A stretch of 64,000 bases of DNA from Alphaproteobacteria bacterium (GCA_020632955.1 JACKEO010000020.1:10274-74273), one strand, 5' to 3'; positions 47,483-56,674 are shown, numbered from the stretch's first letter. Numbers and translations: made by a program. Notes: generated by a model not told the origin, from the letters alone.

Positions 47483-48129
47483 ACCGCCGTCCCCTGCTGC
47501 TCCTGCTCCTCGCCGCCTGCGGCGGTCCCGCGCGTCGCACGGTCGACCTCGCCCTGGCCGTGGAGGCCGCGCCCGCCTCGTGGACCACGGAGGGGGTCAC
47601 GTGGACGTTGTCGGAGGCCACCCTGGAGGTGGCGGCCCTGCGCTTCCGGGAGCCCGCGCCCGTGGCCTGGCTCGACCTCGTGCTGCCCACGGCCCACGCC
47701 CACCCGGGTCACGCGCCGGACGCCGGGGTGGTGGGCGAGTGGCTGGGCCCCGCTTCGCTCGATCTGCTCCAGGGGGGGGCCCTGGGGCCTGCCACCTTCT
47801 TCGAGGGGCCGGTGGCCGAGGGGGAAGGGGAGCTGGCTCGCGCACACCTCGTGGGCACCGTCGCCCTGCCCGATCGCGTCGTGGACGTGGACTTCCTCGT
47901 GGACGCGCCCCAGGAGGTGCTCGGCATGCACGCCGACCTCGAGGTGGACGCCGACACGCCCCCCGCCCGGCTCGTCCTGGCCCTCGACCTGCCCGGCGTG
48001 CTCGCCGGGCTCGACCCCTCCACGGTGCCCGCCGCGGGTCCCTGGACCCTCGACGAGCCGGCCACCCGCAACACCCTGATCTTCGACCTGGTCCACGGCT
48101 CCCGCTGGAGCTGGAAGGAGTCCCCATGA
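47476..48129 (+). CDS. His-rich lipoprotein beside the TonB receptor
   Basis: A 217-residue protein, GTG start overlapping the receptor by seven bases; lipobox LLAAC. The domain is beta-rich (VTWTLSEATLEVAALRFREPAPVAWLDLVL), with a His cluster (TAHAHPGHAPD) that could bind metal. It ends in NTLIFDLVHGSRWSWKE. I do not recognise the family. Overlaps with the gene before (7 bases) and after (ATGA) show co-translation. It likely captures or delivers the substrate of the TonB receptor. Confidence 0.7.
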   Translation: MVDRRPLLLLLLAACGGPARRTVDLALAVEAAPASWTTEGVTWTLSEATLEVAALRFREPAPVAWLDLVLPTAHAHPGHAPDAGVVGEWLGPASLDLLQGGALGPATFFEGPVAEGEGELARAHLVGTVALPDRVVDVDFLVDAPQEVLGMHADLEVDADTPPARLVLALDLPGVLAGLDPSTVPAAGPWTLDEPATRNTLIFDLVHGSRWSWKESP

Positions 48130-48923
48130 GCCTGCGTCTTCCCGTCTCGCCCGTCCTGACCGTTCTCCTTCTCGCCGCGTGCGGGGGCGAGGGCACCTGG
48201 GTCCTCGAGACCTGGGGCGAGGCGTTCATCGAGGAGGGCATGGGCATGGACGTCTTCGCCGACGGCTGCCAGGCCACCTACGACCGCTTCCTCGTATCCA
48301 CCCGCGACCGTCGCCTCCTCGCGAGCGCCGACGCGGACGCGCGGGTGGTGGCGGAGCTGTCCGGGGTCGAGGTCCATGACGTGGTGCGACCCGGTCCCAC
48401 CGAGATGGCGTCGGTGACGGCCGAGGCAGGCACCTGGCGCACCTTCACGCTCACGGTGGCCCCCGCCGACGCGGACGCCGTGGCCGGCAACGCCGACGCG
48501 GCCGACCTGGACGACATGAAGGCCCGCGGCGCCTCGATCCTGGCCTCGGGCACGCTCACCTGCCCGTCGGGCTCGGTGACCTTCGACTGGGCGCTGCGCG
48601 GCACCACCACCTACGCCTGCGACCCCACCAACCTCGTCGTGCCCGCGGGCGGCGAGGCGCGCACGCAGTTCACGGTGCATGGCGACCACCTCTTCTACGA
48701 CAGCCTCTTCGACCCCGACGCCGAGGTGCGGGGCGAGGCGCTGGTGGCGGCCGACGCCGACGCCGACGGCGTGGTCACCGAGGCGGAGCTGGCCTCGGCC
48801 CCGGTGGCGGCCACCGGCTACACCGTGGGCGCCGCCGACGTGACCGACCTCTGGGGCTATCTCCAGGAGGCCTCGCGCACCGTGGGGCACGTGGACGGGG
48901 AGGGGCACTGCGCCGTGCGGTGA
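48126..48923 (+). CDS. lipoprotein with an EF-hand-like loop, TonB-receptor operon
   Basis: A 265-residue protein; lipobox LLAAC. It opens TWVLETWGEAFIEEGMGMDVFADGCQATYDRFLV and ends with an EF-hand-like calcium loop (DADADGVVTEAEL). Four Cys could form disulfides. Family not recognised. The ATGA overlap with the previous gene makes it the last gene of the receptor operon. Confidence 0.7.
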   Translation: MSLRLPVSPVLTVLLLAACGGEGTWVLETWGEAFIEEGMGMDVFADGCQATYDRFLVSTRDRRLLASADADARVVAELSGVEVHDVVRPGPTEMASVTAEAGTWRTFTLTVAPADADAVAGNADAADLDDMKARGASILASGTLTCPSGSVTFDWALRGTTTYACDPTNLVVPAGGEARTQFTVHGDHLFYDSLFDPDAEVRGEALVAADADADGVVTEAELASAPVAATGYTVGAADVTDLWGYLQEASRTVGHVDGEGHCAVR

Positions 48924-48934
48924 GGGCGCTCCCG

Positions 48935-49669
48935 CTACCCCCCGGTGTCGAGCTTCGGGTCCTCGTCCGCCTCCTCGCGCGTCCACTGGTCCACCTGCTC
49001 GATCTCGACCTCGTCGACGCAGGCGCCCTCGCGCGTTCCCGCCGCGTCGGCGGACACCGCCGCCACCACCTCGTGCACGATCCACGCGCCCTCGGTGACG
49101 GCGAGCAGATCGAAGCGGAAGACGAAGGACTCGGTGGGGCCCTGCGGGGAGATCGTCGACACGGTGAGGTCCGTGGACTCCGGGGTCCACCCGGTGGCTG
49201 TGCCCAGCGGGACCGCGTTGCGGAGCAGGTCCTGGCGCTCGAACCGGTCGAGGTGGCTCGCGTCGAACCAGGTCACGGCCATGTCGGGATCGAGCTCGTC
49301 GGGGCTCCCCGGCACCACGTCGGCGTCCACGAGGAGCTCGAGCCGGACCGACAGGGGTGAGCCGTCGGCGGTCGCCTCGCCCAGGACCTGGCCGCGGATC
49401 CTCACCACCGCCGCCTCCACCTCCTCCTCGGGCGCGAAGCGGGCCTGCCGGATGGCCTCCTCGTCGCAGTCCCAGGTGCCGTCCGGCGGATCCTCGGCGC
49501 ACCCGTCCGCGCCGAGCAGGGGGGGCGTGGGCCCGCAGCTCACCTGGTAGTGGGCGGGCGTGCAGCCGCCGTTGCAGCCGCTGGACGGGAAGCCCGAGCA
49601 GAGCGGCACGCCCTGCACCATCCCGAGCAGGAAGCCGGCGCGCACGGCGTGGTGCCACGGTCGCAGCAT
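48935..49669 (-). CDS. exported cysteine-rich hypothetical protein
   Basis: A 244-residue protein with an N-terminal hydrophobic segment (AVRAGFLLGMVQGVPLC), followed by cysteine-rich PSSGCNGGCTP and CGPTPPLLGADGCAED. The C-terminal 140 residues are beta-rich (VVRIRGQVLG, LSVRLELLVDADVV). No family recognised. It follows the gene at 49673 by three bases on the same strand, so the two are an operon. Confidence 0.65.
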   Translation of the reverse strand: MLRPWHHAVRAGFLLGMVQGVPLCSGFPSSGCNGGCTPAHYQVSCGPTPPLLGADGCAEDPPDGTWDCDEEAIRQARFAPEEEVEAAVVRIRGQVLGEATADGSPLSVRLELLVDADVVPGSPDELDPDMAVTWFDASHLDRFERQDLLRNAVPLGTATGWTPESTDLTVSTISPQGPTESFVFRFDLLAVTEGAWIVHEVVAAVSADAAGTREGACVDEVEIEQVDQWTREEADEDPKLDTGG

Positions 49670-49672
49670 GAC

Positions 49673-50365
49673 CTACCTCCCGCCCGCGCGGGCCGTGGCG
49701 TCCCGGGATCGCCGGGGCCCGGTGCCGGGGGTGCCGAAGCGCACGCCCACCTGGCCCATCAGCATCAGGTACACGTCGTCCTCGCTCCACCACGGACCCG
49801 CGGTCACGCCCAGGTGCACCGACACCGACCCGGCCGGCACGTCGACGCCGGTGTGGATGGGCACGGCCAGCACGAAGCTGTCGGCGGTGGTCCAGGCGGC
49901 CTGGCCCGCGGCCGTGATGAGGAAGGCCCCACGCGGGTGCCACCGGAAGCTGTACTGCACGCGACCGTCAGGCCCGCCTCCGAAGCCCGCCGGTCCCACC
50001 CCGAGCACGCCGCCCGCACGGAAGGCGAGCGCGTGGTGCCCGTCCTCGCCATCGAAGGGGACCATGCCCCACACGCCCGGCGACAGTCCCAGCTGGAAGC
50101 CGTTGAAGGCCATCACGCCGGCGCCGCCGATGTCCATCGCCAGGTGCTTCGTGAAGGCGTGCCGCCAGCCCACGTCCACGCTGATGGGCAGGGGCGCGCC
50201 CACGCCGAGGTAGACCTGGTCGCCGGGAGACCCGTCGGCGATCGTGTACCCGGACATCGGCATCGGCGGCACCGAGGCCGAGATGGTGCAGCCGGGGCCG
50301 ATCGTCATGCCCACCGCGAGCAGGGTGGGCGTGCCGCGGCACCAGCATGGCCTCGCCTGCGCCAT
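49673..50365 (-). CDS. putative outer-membrane beta-barrel protein
   Basis: A 230-residue protein from the ATG at 50365. It has an N-terminal hydrophobic stretch (LLAVGMTIGPGCTISAS) with a possible lipobox, then alternating strands separated by Gly-rich turns (VYLGVGAPLPISVDVGWRHAF, LAMDIGGAGVMAFNGFQLGLSPGVWG, HLGVTAGPWWSEDDVYLMLMGQVGVRFG). About eight to ten strands are likely. No family recognised. Confidence 0.65.
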   Translation of the reverse strand: MAQARPCWCRGTPTLLAVGMTIGPGCTISASVPPMPMSGYTIADGSPGDQVYLGVGAPLPISVDVGWRHAFTKHLAMDIGGAGVMAFNGFQLGLSPGVWGMVPFDGEDGHHALAFRAGGVLGVGPAGFGGGPDGRVQYSFRWHPRGAFLITAAGQAAWTTADSFVLAVPIHTGVDVPAGSVSVHLGVTAGPWWSEDDVYLMLMGQVGVRFGTPGTGPRRSRDATARAGGR

Positions 50366-50383
50366 CGGACCCCTCGGGCGCGG

Positions 50384-50392
50384 ACGCTAGCA
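50384..50392 (-). promoter_or_regulatory. extended -10 element before the beta-barrel gene
   Basis: Minus-strand TGCTAGCGT matches TGnTAnnnT completely, 19 bases upstream of the ATG at 50365. A mirrored element for the opposite gene lies 37 bases away. Confidence 0.4.
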
Positions 50393-50428
50393 CGCCGGGA
50401 CCGGGTCCGGCGGGTGGACCCGGGTGCG

Positions 50429-50437
50429 TGCTACACT
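50429..50437 (+). promoter_or_regulatory. extended -10 element before the DUF1592 gene
   Basis: TGCTACACT matches TGnTAnnnT completely, 23 bases upstream of the GTG at 50460. GGAG at 50451-50454 serves as the ribosome site. Confidence 0.45.
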
Positions 50438-50459
50438 TCCCTGTCTGGTCGGAGTGTCC

Positions 50460-52520
50460 GTGCGTCCCGTGATCGTCGTCGCCGTCCTGCTCGGCGCGTG
50501 CGCGGAGACCGGGCCGGGCGACGCCACCCCGAAGGGCGGCAGCTCCGACACCGACGTCGAGCGCCCCGCCGACACCGACCTGCCCGAGCCCGGCCCCGGG
50601 CGCGTGGCCCTGCGGCGCCTCACCCGCAGCGAGCTCGACCGCACCGTGCGCGACCTGCTCGGCGTCGACCTCGGCGTGCGGTCGCGCTTCCCCGACGACG
50701 ACGCCACGGCCGGCTTCGAGACGGTGGCCTCGGGGCTCACCATCTCGCCGCTGCACGTGGAGCTCTGGACCGCGCTGGCGGCCGATGCGGCCGACGCGAT
50801 CCTCACGCCCCCCTTCGACGCGCCCGTCGCGCGACGGGTGGAGGTGGAGGACGGGGCCTTCTCGGTGGGGGAGGACGTCGGGCAGGTCCACAGCGAGGGG
50901 ATGCGCCTCTGGGACGTCGGCACCATCGACGGCTCGCTCCAGGTGCCCGTCGAGGGGCGCTGGCGCGTCACCCTGCGGGCCATCGGCAACCAGGGCGGCG
51001 ACGAGGTGGTGCGGGTGCGCCTGTCGGTGGGCTCGGCCGACCCCGTGGAGCTGCAGGTGCAGGGGGTCTTCCCCACCTGGGACGCCCACACCGTGGAGCT
51101 GCGCCTGCCGCGCGGGCGGGTGCCGGTGTCGGTGGCCTTCCTCAACCCCTTCCACGATGGCAAGGAGGAGCGCACGGTGGACGTGGACGCCTTCGAGCTG
51201 GAAGGCCCGCTGGACCCCACGCCCAGCCCCGCCTGGACCCGCTGGATGCGCTGCGACCCCCAGGCCCCGCCCGACGGCCAGGACGCCGTGGGCTGCATCG
51301 CCGACGTGCTCACCCCCCTCGTGCCCGCGGCCTGGCGTCGCCCGGTCGACGCGGCGGAGCTGGAGGCGCTGGCGTCCCTCGCCGCAGGCGTGATCGACGG
51401 CGGCGGCACGCCCACCCAGGCGCTGGCCTTCGCCCTGCGCGCCGTGTTCGCCAGCCCCGCGTTCGTGCTGCACGTGGAGCCGCCGCCGCCCGCGGAGGGC
51501 ACCGCACCGCTGCCGCCCCACGTGCTCGCCAACCGCCTGGCCTACGTGCTGTGGTCGAGCGCGCCCGATGCTGCGCTGCGCGCCCGGGCCGAGGCCGGCA
51601 CCCTCGACGATCCCGCCGTGCTGGCCGACGAGATCCGACGCATGCTCGCCGATCCCCGCGCCGCGGCCCTCGCCGACGACCTCGCGGGTCCCTGGCTGCG
51701 CATCCGGGCGGTGGACCGCATCACGCCCGACCCGATCACCTTCCCGGCCTTCGACGAGGCGATGCGGGCGTCGATGAAGGCCGCCATGGTGCGGATGTTC
51801 GACGACCTGCTGGCGAGCGACGAGCCCGTCACCACGCTGCTCGAGGGCACGGACGCCTGGGTCGACGAGGTGCTGGCGCCCCTGTACGACCTGCCGGTCG
51901 ACGGCTTCGGGCCCGCCCTCGAACCGGTGGACATGGCGGCCCAGGGCCGACGGGGCTGGCTCACGCAGCCGGGCCTGCTGGCGGCCACCTCCTACCCACG
52001 CCGCACCTCGCCGGTGAAGCGCGGCGTGTGGGTGCTCACCGAGCTGCTGTGCGACGCGCCCGACCCGCCCCCGCCGAACGTGGGTGCGCTGCCCGACGAC
52101 GACGGCGCGCCGTCCACGGTGCGTGCCCGTCTCGAGGCCCACCGTGCCTTGCCGCAGTGCGCCGCCTGCCACGAGGACATCGATCCCATCGGGCTCGCGC
52201 TGGAGGCCTTCGACGGCCTCGGGCGGCACCGCACCCACGACGGGAGCCTGCCGGTCGACACCCGCGGCGAGCTGCCGGACGGCACGCTCGTGGACGGGTC
52301 CGGAGAGCTGGCGGCCGTGCTCGCGCAGGACGACCGCTTCGCCCGCTGCGTGGTGGAGAAGGTCTTCACCTTCGCCCACCGGCGTGCCCCCACCGACGAG
52401 GACGGGCCGTGGATCGACAAGGCCCTCGCCGCGGCACGCGCCGACGGCCTCAGCCTGCGTGCCGTGCTCACCGCCGTGCTCACGGGCGAGACCTTCCGGC
52501 GTCACGGGGGTGCGCGATGA
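50460..52520 (+). CDS. DUF1592/DUF1588-family (PSD1-like) cytochrome lipoprotein
   Basis: A 686-residue protein. The GTG at 50460 is chosen because of GGAG six bases away and a signal peptide with lipobox LLGAC. A DTD linker precedes DUF1587 (RVALRRLTRSELDRTVRDLLGVDLG), DUF1595 (WRRPVDAAELEALASLAAG), DUF1592 (LPPHVLANRLAYVLWSSAPDAALRARA) and DUF1588 (RRTSPVKRGVWVLTELLC, QCAACHEDIDPIGLALEAFDGLG), the last holding a heme c motif CAACH, then DUF1585. This order is standard in Planctomycetes and Myxococcota. Function is not settled. Coupled to the DUF1552 gene. Confidence 0.92.
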   Translation: MRPVIVVAVLLGACAETGPGDATPKGGSSDTDVERPADTDLPEPGPGRVALRRLTRSELDRTVRDLLGVDLGVRSRFPDDDATAGFETVASGLTISPLHVELWTALAADAADAILTPPFDAPVARRVEVEDGAFSVGEDVGQVHSEGMRLWDVGTIDGSLQVPVEGRWRVTLRAIGNQGGDEVVRVRLSVGSADPVELQVQGVFPTWDAHTVELRLPRGRVPVSVAFLNPFHDGKEERTVDVDAFELEGPLDPTPSPAWTRWMRCDPQAPPDGQDAVGCIADVLTPLVPAAWRRPVDAAELEALASLAAGVIDGGGTPTQALAFALRAVFASPAFVLHVEPPPPAEGTAPLPPHVLANRLAYVLWSSAPDAALRARAEAGTLDDPAVLADEIRRMLADPRAAALADDLAGPWLRIRAVDRITPDPITFPAFDEAMRASMKAAMVRMFDDLLASDEPVTTLLEGTDAWVDEVLAPLYDLPVDGFGPALEPVDMAAQGRRGWLTQPGLLAATSYPRRTSPVKRGVWVLTELLCDAPDPPPPNVGALPDDDGAPSTVRARLEAHRALPQCAACHEDIDPIGLALEAFDGLGRHRTHDGSLPVDTRGELPDGTLVDGSGELAAVLAQDDRFARCVVEKVFTFAHRRAPTDEDGPWIDKALAAARADGLSLRAVLTAVLTGETFRRHGGAR

Positions 52521-53812
52521 GCTGGTCGCGTCGCGCCGTCCTGCGGGGGGCCGCCGCCACGGTGGCGTTGCCCTTCCTGCCCTCCCTGCTGCCCAGGGCG
52601 GCTGCGAACAGCACCCCCCCGCTGCGGCTGCTCTTCTTCTTCGTGCCCAACGGCCTCCGCATGGACACGTGGCGCCCCGTGGGTGCCGGCAGCACGCTGG
52701 AGCTCGGGCCCACGATGCAGGGGCTCGTGGGGCTGGAGGATCGGCTGTGCGTGGTGAGCGGCCTCGACCTGGCCGCGGCCCGCTCGCCGATCCTGGGCGA
52801 CCACTCGCGGTGCTCCGGGTCCTTCCTCACCTGCGCCTCCGTCGCCCAGGACGTGGTGCGCAACGGCATCAGCGTCGATCAGGTCGCGGCCGCCCACCTC
52901 GGTGTGGGCACGCCCTTCCGGTCGCTGGAGCTGGGCTCGGAGCCGGCGGCCGGCGTGGGTCTGTGCGACGGCGACTACCCGTGCGTGTACGCCCACACGC
53001 AGTCGTGGTCGTCGCCCACGTCGCCCATGCCCAACCTCACCCACCCCCGCACGGTCTTCGACCGGCTCTTCGGGCGCAGCGGGGAGGCGGCCACGCCCGA
53101 GGAGGCGGTGCGCCTGGCGGCCTTCCAGGGCAGCGTGCTCGACGCCGTGCGCACGCAGGCCACGGCGCTGCAGGCCACCCTCGCGGTGGAGGACCGTCAC
53201 CGGCTCGACCAGTACCTCACCGGCCTCCGCGAGCTGGAGCAGCGGGTGGACGTGCTGTCGTCCTGCGGACCCTCCGACCCCCCGCCCGACGTGGTGCCGC
53301 TGCGCGACCACCCCGACGTGATGCTCGACCTGGCGGTGGCCGCCCTCGCCTGCGACCGCACCCGCGTGGTGTCGTACATGCTCGCGAACGCCGCCTGCGA
53401 CCGGGTGTACGACTTCCTCCCGGGGGTGCGCGACGCCCACCACCAGGCCTCGCACCACGAGGGCGACGAGGGCCTGCTGGCGCAGATCGCCACCATCGAC
53501 CGCTGGGAGGTCGACCGTTTCGCGCGCCTGCTGCGCCGAATGGACGAGAGCCCGCTGGGCACGGGCACCCTGCTCGACCACAGCCTGGTGGTGTTCGGCA
53601 GCGGCATCTCCGACGGCAACCGGCACGCCCACGACGATCTCCCCGTGATCGTGGCGGGCGGCGGCGGCGGTGCGGTTGCCGGGGGGCGTCACCTCGTGGT
53701 GCCGTCGGGCACGCCGCTGGCAAACCTCCACACGTCGATCCTGCAGGCCGCGGGCGTGGCCACGCCGGCCTTCGCCGACGCGACGGGTCCGCTGGAGGGG
53801 CTGGCGGGGTGA
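52517..53812 (+). CDS. DUF1552 protein with Tat signal
   Basis: A 431-residue protein, ATGA overlap with the DUF1592 gene. Twin-arginine signal: SRRAVLRGAAATVALPFLP. Body: LRLLFFFVPNGLRMDTWRP, LSGLDLAAARSP-like region, DHSRCSGSFLT, and near the C-terminus LVVFGSGISDGNRHAHDDLPVIVAGGGGG. This is typical of DUF1552, distantly like DUF1501 and the alkaline phosphatase superfamily. Secreted folded, probably with a metal. It pairs with DUF1592/PSD proteins in Planctomycetes and Myxococcota. Confidence 0.92.
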   Translation: MSWSRRAVLRGAAATVALPFLPSLLPRAAANSTPPLRLLFFFVPNGLRMDTWRPVGAGSTLELGPTMQGLVGLEDRLCVVSGLDLAAARSPILGDHSRCSGSFLTCASVAQDVVRNGISVDQVAAAHLGVGTPFRSLELGSEPAAGVGLCDGDYPCVYAHTQSWSSPTSPMPNLTHPRTVFDRLFGRSGEAATPEEAVRLAAFQGSVLDAVRTQATALQATLAVEDRHRLDQYLTGLRELEQRVDVLSSCGPSDPPPDVVPLRDHPDVMLDLAVAALACDRTRVVSYMLANAACDRVYDFLPGVRDAHHQASHHEGDEGLLAQIATIDRWEVDRFARLLRRMDESPLGTGTLLDHSLVVFGSGISDGNRHAHDDLPVIVAGGGGGAVAGGRHLVVPSGTPLANLHTSILQAAGVATPAFADATGPLEGLAG

Positions 53813-53849
53813 GGGGGCAGGAGCCCCTCCGCCGCGTTGCACGCCGCCC

Positions 53850-54989
53850 ATGCCCGTCCTCCCCACCCGCCGTCTCTGGACCCCTGCCGGCCTGCTCCGC
53901 GACCTGACGGTGGAGCTGGACGAGGCGGGCACCGTGACCGGGCTGCGGCCCACGCGCGCTGGCGACGGCCCGGCGGCCTCGGGGCTGGTGGTGCCGGGCC
54001 TGGTGAACGGCCACACCCACCTGGAGCTCTCGCACGCGCCGCAGGTGCCGGGTGGCGAGGGCTTCGTGGCCTGGGCGGGGCGTGTGCTGCGGGTGCCGGC
54101 GCCACCCGTCGATCCCGCGCCGGCCGCGGCGCGCACCCTCGTGGACCTCGGCACCGCCTGGGTGCACGACGTGTCGGGCAGCGGGCGCACGGCGCCGGCG
54201 CTGCGTGCGGCCGGGCTGCGGGGCGTGGTGCACCACGAGCTGCTCACCCTGGACCGAGGGCTGCTGCCCGAGCGCCTGGCCACCGCCCGCGCGTACGGAC
54301 CCGCCGTGGGGCCGGTGGTGACGCGGCCCTCGCCCCACGCCCTGCTGTCGACCGCGGGGGCGCTGGTGCAGGCCTGCGTCGCGAGCGGTCCGCGGCAGGC
54401 GCCCGCCACGATCCACGTGGCCGAGACCGAGGACGAGCTGGCCTTCCTGCGCGCAGGCGTGGGTCCTGCGGCCGAGCTGCTGGATCGTCTGGGGCGGGAC
54501 TGGCGGTGGTGGCGCCCGCCGGGGCGGGGTCCCGTGGAGCACCTGGACGATCTGGGGGTGCTGGGGCCGAGGCTGCTGCTGGTGCACGGCGTGCACCTCG
54601 ATCCGGCGGCCCTGCGTCGTGCGGCGGCGCGTCGTGCGCCCCTCTGCGTGTGCGCGCGCTCCAACCTCCACATCGGGGGCCGGCTGCCCGACGTGCCGCG
54701 ATGGCTGTCGGAGGGGGGGCGTCTCGTGCTGGGCACCGACTCGCTGGCCTCCAGCCCCGATCTCGACGTGCTGGGCGAGCTGCCCGTGCTCGGACGCGCC
54801 TTCCCCCGGGTGCCCGCCGAGCGCTGGCTCGCCGCCGTCACCCACGAGGGGGCCGGTGCCCTGGGGCTGCCCGGCGGGCGCATCGTGGTGGGGGCACGGC
54901 CCGGCCTGCTGGAGCTGGACGCGGGCACCCCGTCCGACCTGCTGCGGGGTCCGGTGGCGCGCCGGTGGCGGGCGCGGCCCTCGCCGTGA
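53850..54989 (+). CDS. amidohydrolase, possible aminofutalosine deaminase
   Basis: A 379-residue member of the amidohydrolase superfamily (SsnA/TRZ-like). Metal ligands: VNGHTHLELS (HxH), HVAETEDEL (His), VHGVHLD (His) and LGTDSLASSPDL (Asp). The NGHTHLELS and GTDSLAS context resembles a group annotated as aminofutalosine deaminases, which act after MqnE in some bacteria. The mqnE operon is 30 kb away. Other deaminase or hydrolase roles remain open. The ATG at 53850 is 37 bases after the DUF1552 stop. Confidence 0.75.
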   Translation: MPVLPTRRLWTPAGLLRDLTVELDEAGTVTGLRPTRAGDGPAASGLVVPGLVNGHTHLELSHAPQVPGGEGFVAWAGRVLRVPAPPVDPAPAAARTLVDLGTAWVHDVSGSGRTAPALRAAGLRGVVHHELLTLDRGLLPERLATARAYGPAVGPVVTRPSPHALLSTAGALVQACVASGPRQAPATIHVAETEDELAFLRAGVGPAAELLDRLGRDWRWWRPPGRGPVEHLDDLGVLGPRLLLVHGVHLDPAALRRAAARRAPLCVCARSNLHIGGRLPDVPRWLSEGGRLVLGTDSLASSPDLDVLGELPVLGRAFPRVPAERWLAAVTHEGAGALGLPGGRIVVGARPGLLELDAGTPSDLLRGPVARRWRARPSP

Positions 54990-55033
54990 GGGCCTGCTGA
55001 GATAGGGGCGCTGTCGTGCACCCCGGACGGTCG

Positions 55034-56056
55034 ATGCCCGGTCCCGAGCCCGCCAAGCAGCCGCTCTTCCACGTCCTCGAGGCGCTCTACCTGGCGCGCG
55101 CCGTCTACGTGGTGGCCGAGCTCGGCGTGGCCGACCACCTGCGCACCCACGGGCCCACCACGGCCGCCGCGCTGGCGGAGGCCCTGGGTGCCCACCCGGT
55201 GAGCCTGCATCGCGTGCTGCGGGCGCTGGCCGGCTTCGCGGTGTTCGCGGAGGACCCCGAAGGGCGCTTCCACCTCACGCCCGCGGCCGTCCCCCTCGAG
55301 AGCGAGGCCCCCTGGAGCATCCGCCACTGGGCGCGCATGGCCGGGGCGCCGCCGATGATGGTGGGGGTGGGGCAGGCCCTGGAGGCCGTGCGCACCGGCG
55401 AGGTGGCCTTCGAGCTGGCCCACGGCGAGTCGGTCTACGACCTGTTCGCGCGCGACGCCGTGCTCGACGACGCCTTCGTGCGCGGCATGTCGGCCTTCAC
55501 CGAGCAGCAGGCGGCGGTGCTCGTGCCCTTCCTGCAGCTCGGGGAGGAGGAGGCGGTCTGCGACGTGGCCGGCGGCCGGGGGGCGCTGGTGGAGGCGATG
55601 CTCCGGGCCCACCCGCGCCTGCAGGCCACGCTCTTCGATCGGGCGTCGGGCGCCGAGGCGGGTCGGGCGCGCCTCGATGCCGCCGGGGTGGGTGCGCGCG
55701 CGGAGACCGTGGCGGGCAGCTTCTTCGAGGCCGTCCCTCCCGGGCGTGACGCCTACACGCTCAAGCACGTGCTGCGCGACTGGGACGACGGCGATGCGGT
55801 GCGCATCCTGCGCACGATCCGCGCCGCGGTGCCCGCCCACGGTCGCCTGCTCCTCGTGGACGCCACCCTCGACCCGCGCAACGACACCGACCGCCTCGTC
55901 AAGCTCATGGACCTCGAGCAGATGTGGGTGCTGGGCGGCGGGCTGCGCACCCGCGCCGAGCTGGAGCGCCTGCTCGTGGAGGCCGGCTGGACGCTGGTGG
56001 ACCTGCGGCCCACCCCGATCGTCGACGCGGTCGTGCTGGAGGCCCGTCCGGCCTGA
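55034..56056 (+). CDS. O-methyltransferase (Methyltransf_2 family)
   Basis: A 340-residue SAM-dependent methyltransferase. Start ATG at 55034; GTG at 55016 is possible. The N-terminal dimerisation domain is winged-helix-like (LFHVLEALYLARAVYVVAELGVADHL, ALGAHPVSLHRVLRALAGFAVF). The catalytic domain has motif I CDVAGGRGALVEAML and the typical YTLKHVLRDWDDGDAVRILRTIR. Relatives methylate phenolic or hydroxyl groups (acetylserotonin, isoflavones, CrtF-like carotenoids). The substrate is unknown. It ends exactly against the stop of the convergent lipoprotein gene (56057). Confidence 0.88.
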   Translation: MPGPEPAKQPLFHVLEALYLARAVYVVAELGVADHLRTHGPTTAAALAEALGAHPVSLHRVLRALAGFAVFAEDPEGRFHLTPAAVPLESEAPWSIRHWARMAGAPPMMVGVGQALEAVRTGEVAFELAHGESVYDLFARDAVLDDAFVRGMSAFTEQQAAVLVPFLQLGEEEAVCDVAGGRGALVEAMLRAHPRLQATLFDRASGAEAGRARLDAAGVGARAETVAGSFFEAVPPGRDAYTLKHVLRDWDDGDAVRILRTIRAAVPAHGRLLLVDATLDPRNDTDRLVKLMDLEQMWVLGGGLRTRAELERLLVEAGWTLVDLRPTPIVDAVVLEARPA

Positions 56057-56674
56057 TCAGCGGCCCACGGTCACCCGGAAGCCCGGGCGCGACGTGGTCA
56101 TGCGGGCGAAGCCACTGTCGTCGGAGCTCCACTGCCAGGCCGGCGGCATCTCCGCGCCGTCGCAGGCGGCCACGCAGGGCATGGGGTCCTCGTCGCCGCC
56201 CAGTGCCTGGTAGACCACCCACAGGTAGCCCTCCTCCTCCACGAGCACGGGCTCGTCCAGGGTGAGCGCCGCCTCGCGCACGGTGCCGTTCTTGCCCTTG
56301 CCACCCGTGAGCTCGCCGCCGGCCAGTGCGGTGTACCGGGGCTTGTTCTTCCCCTCGAAGTCGGTGGCCTCCTCGGCGTCGTCCACGAAGACGGCCAGCG
56401 AGATCGCCGCCTGGGTGCTGCAGGTGCGCCCCGCGTACGCCTGGGCCGACTGGAGCAGGGCCACGCTCAGCCCACGGACCTCGTAGGGCGGCTCGGGCGC
56501 GTCGAGGCGCACGGCGATGTGCTTGCCCAAGGGGCCCGGGATGTAGAGCGCGGGGTTGCCGTCGGCGCAGGCCGCCCAGCCGGGGAAGGTGAGCACCTCC
56601 TCGGTCTCGAAGGACGGGCCGCTCGCACAGCCGATGGGCACGAGCAGGGCGAGGCAGGCGGGCAGCGTGCGCAT
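56057..56674 (-). CDS. hypothetical lipoprotein
   Basis: A 205-residue lipoprotein from the ATG at 56674 (lipobox LVPIGC). The body is beta-rich with several Cys (WAACADGNPALY, AGRTCSTQAAISLAVFV, MPCVAACDGAEM). No family recognised. It lies 38 bases after the giant lipoprotein gene on the same strand and may share its transcript. Confidence 0.7.
   Translation of the reverse strand: MRTLPACLALLVPIGCASGPSFETEEVLTFPGWAACADGNPALYIPGPLGKHIAVRLDAPEPPYEVRGLSVALLQSAQAYAGRTCSTQAAISLAVFVDDAEEATDFEGKNKPRYTALAGGELTGGKGKNGTVREAALTLDEPVLVEEEGYLWVVYQALGGDEDPMPCVAACDGAEMPPAWQWSSDDSGFARMTTSRPGFRVTVGR

Noticed and set aside
47476..48923. MbnP-type copper proteins paired with MbnH-like di-heme enzymes at 34439-37193
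   Set aside because: The lipoproteins do not show a recognisable MbnP domain, and the loci are 10 kb apart; not supportable by eye.
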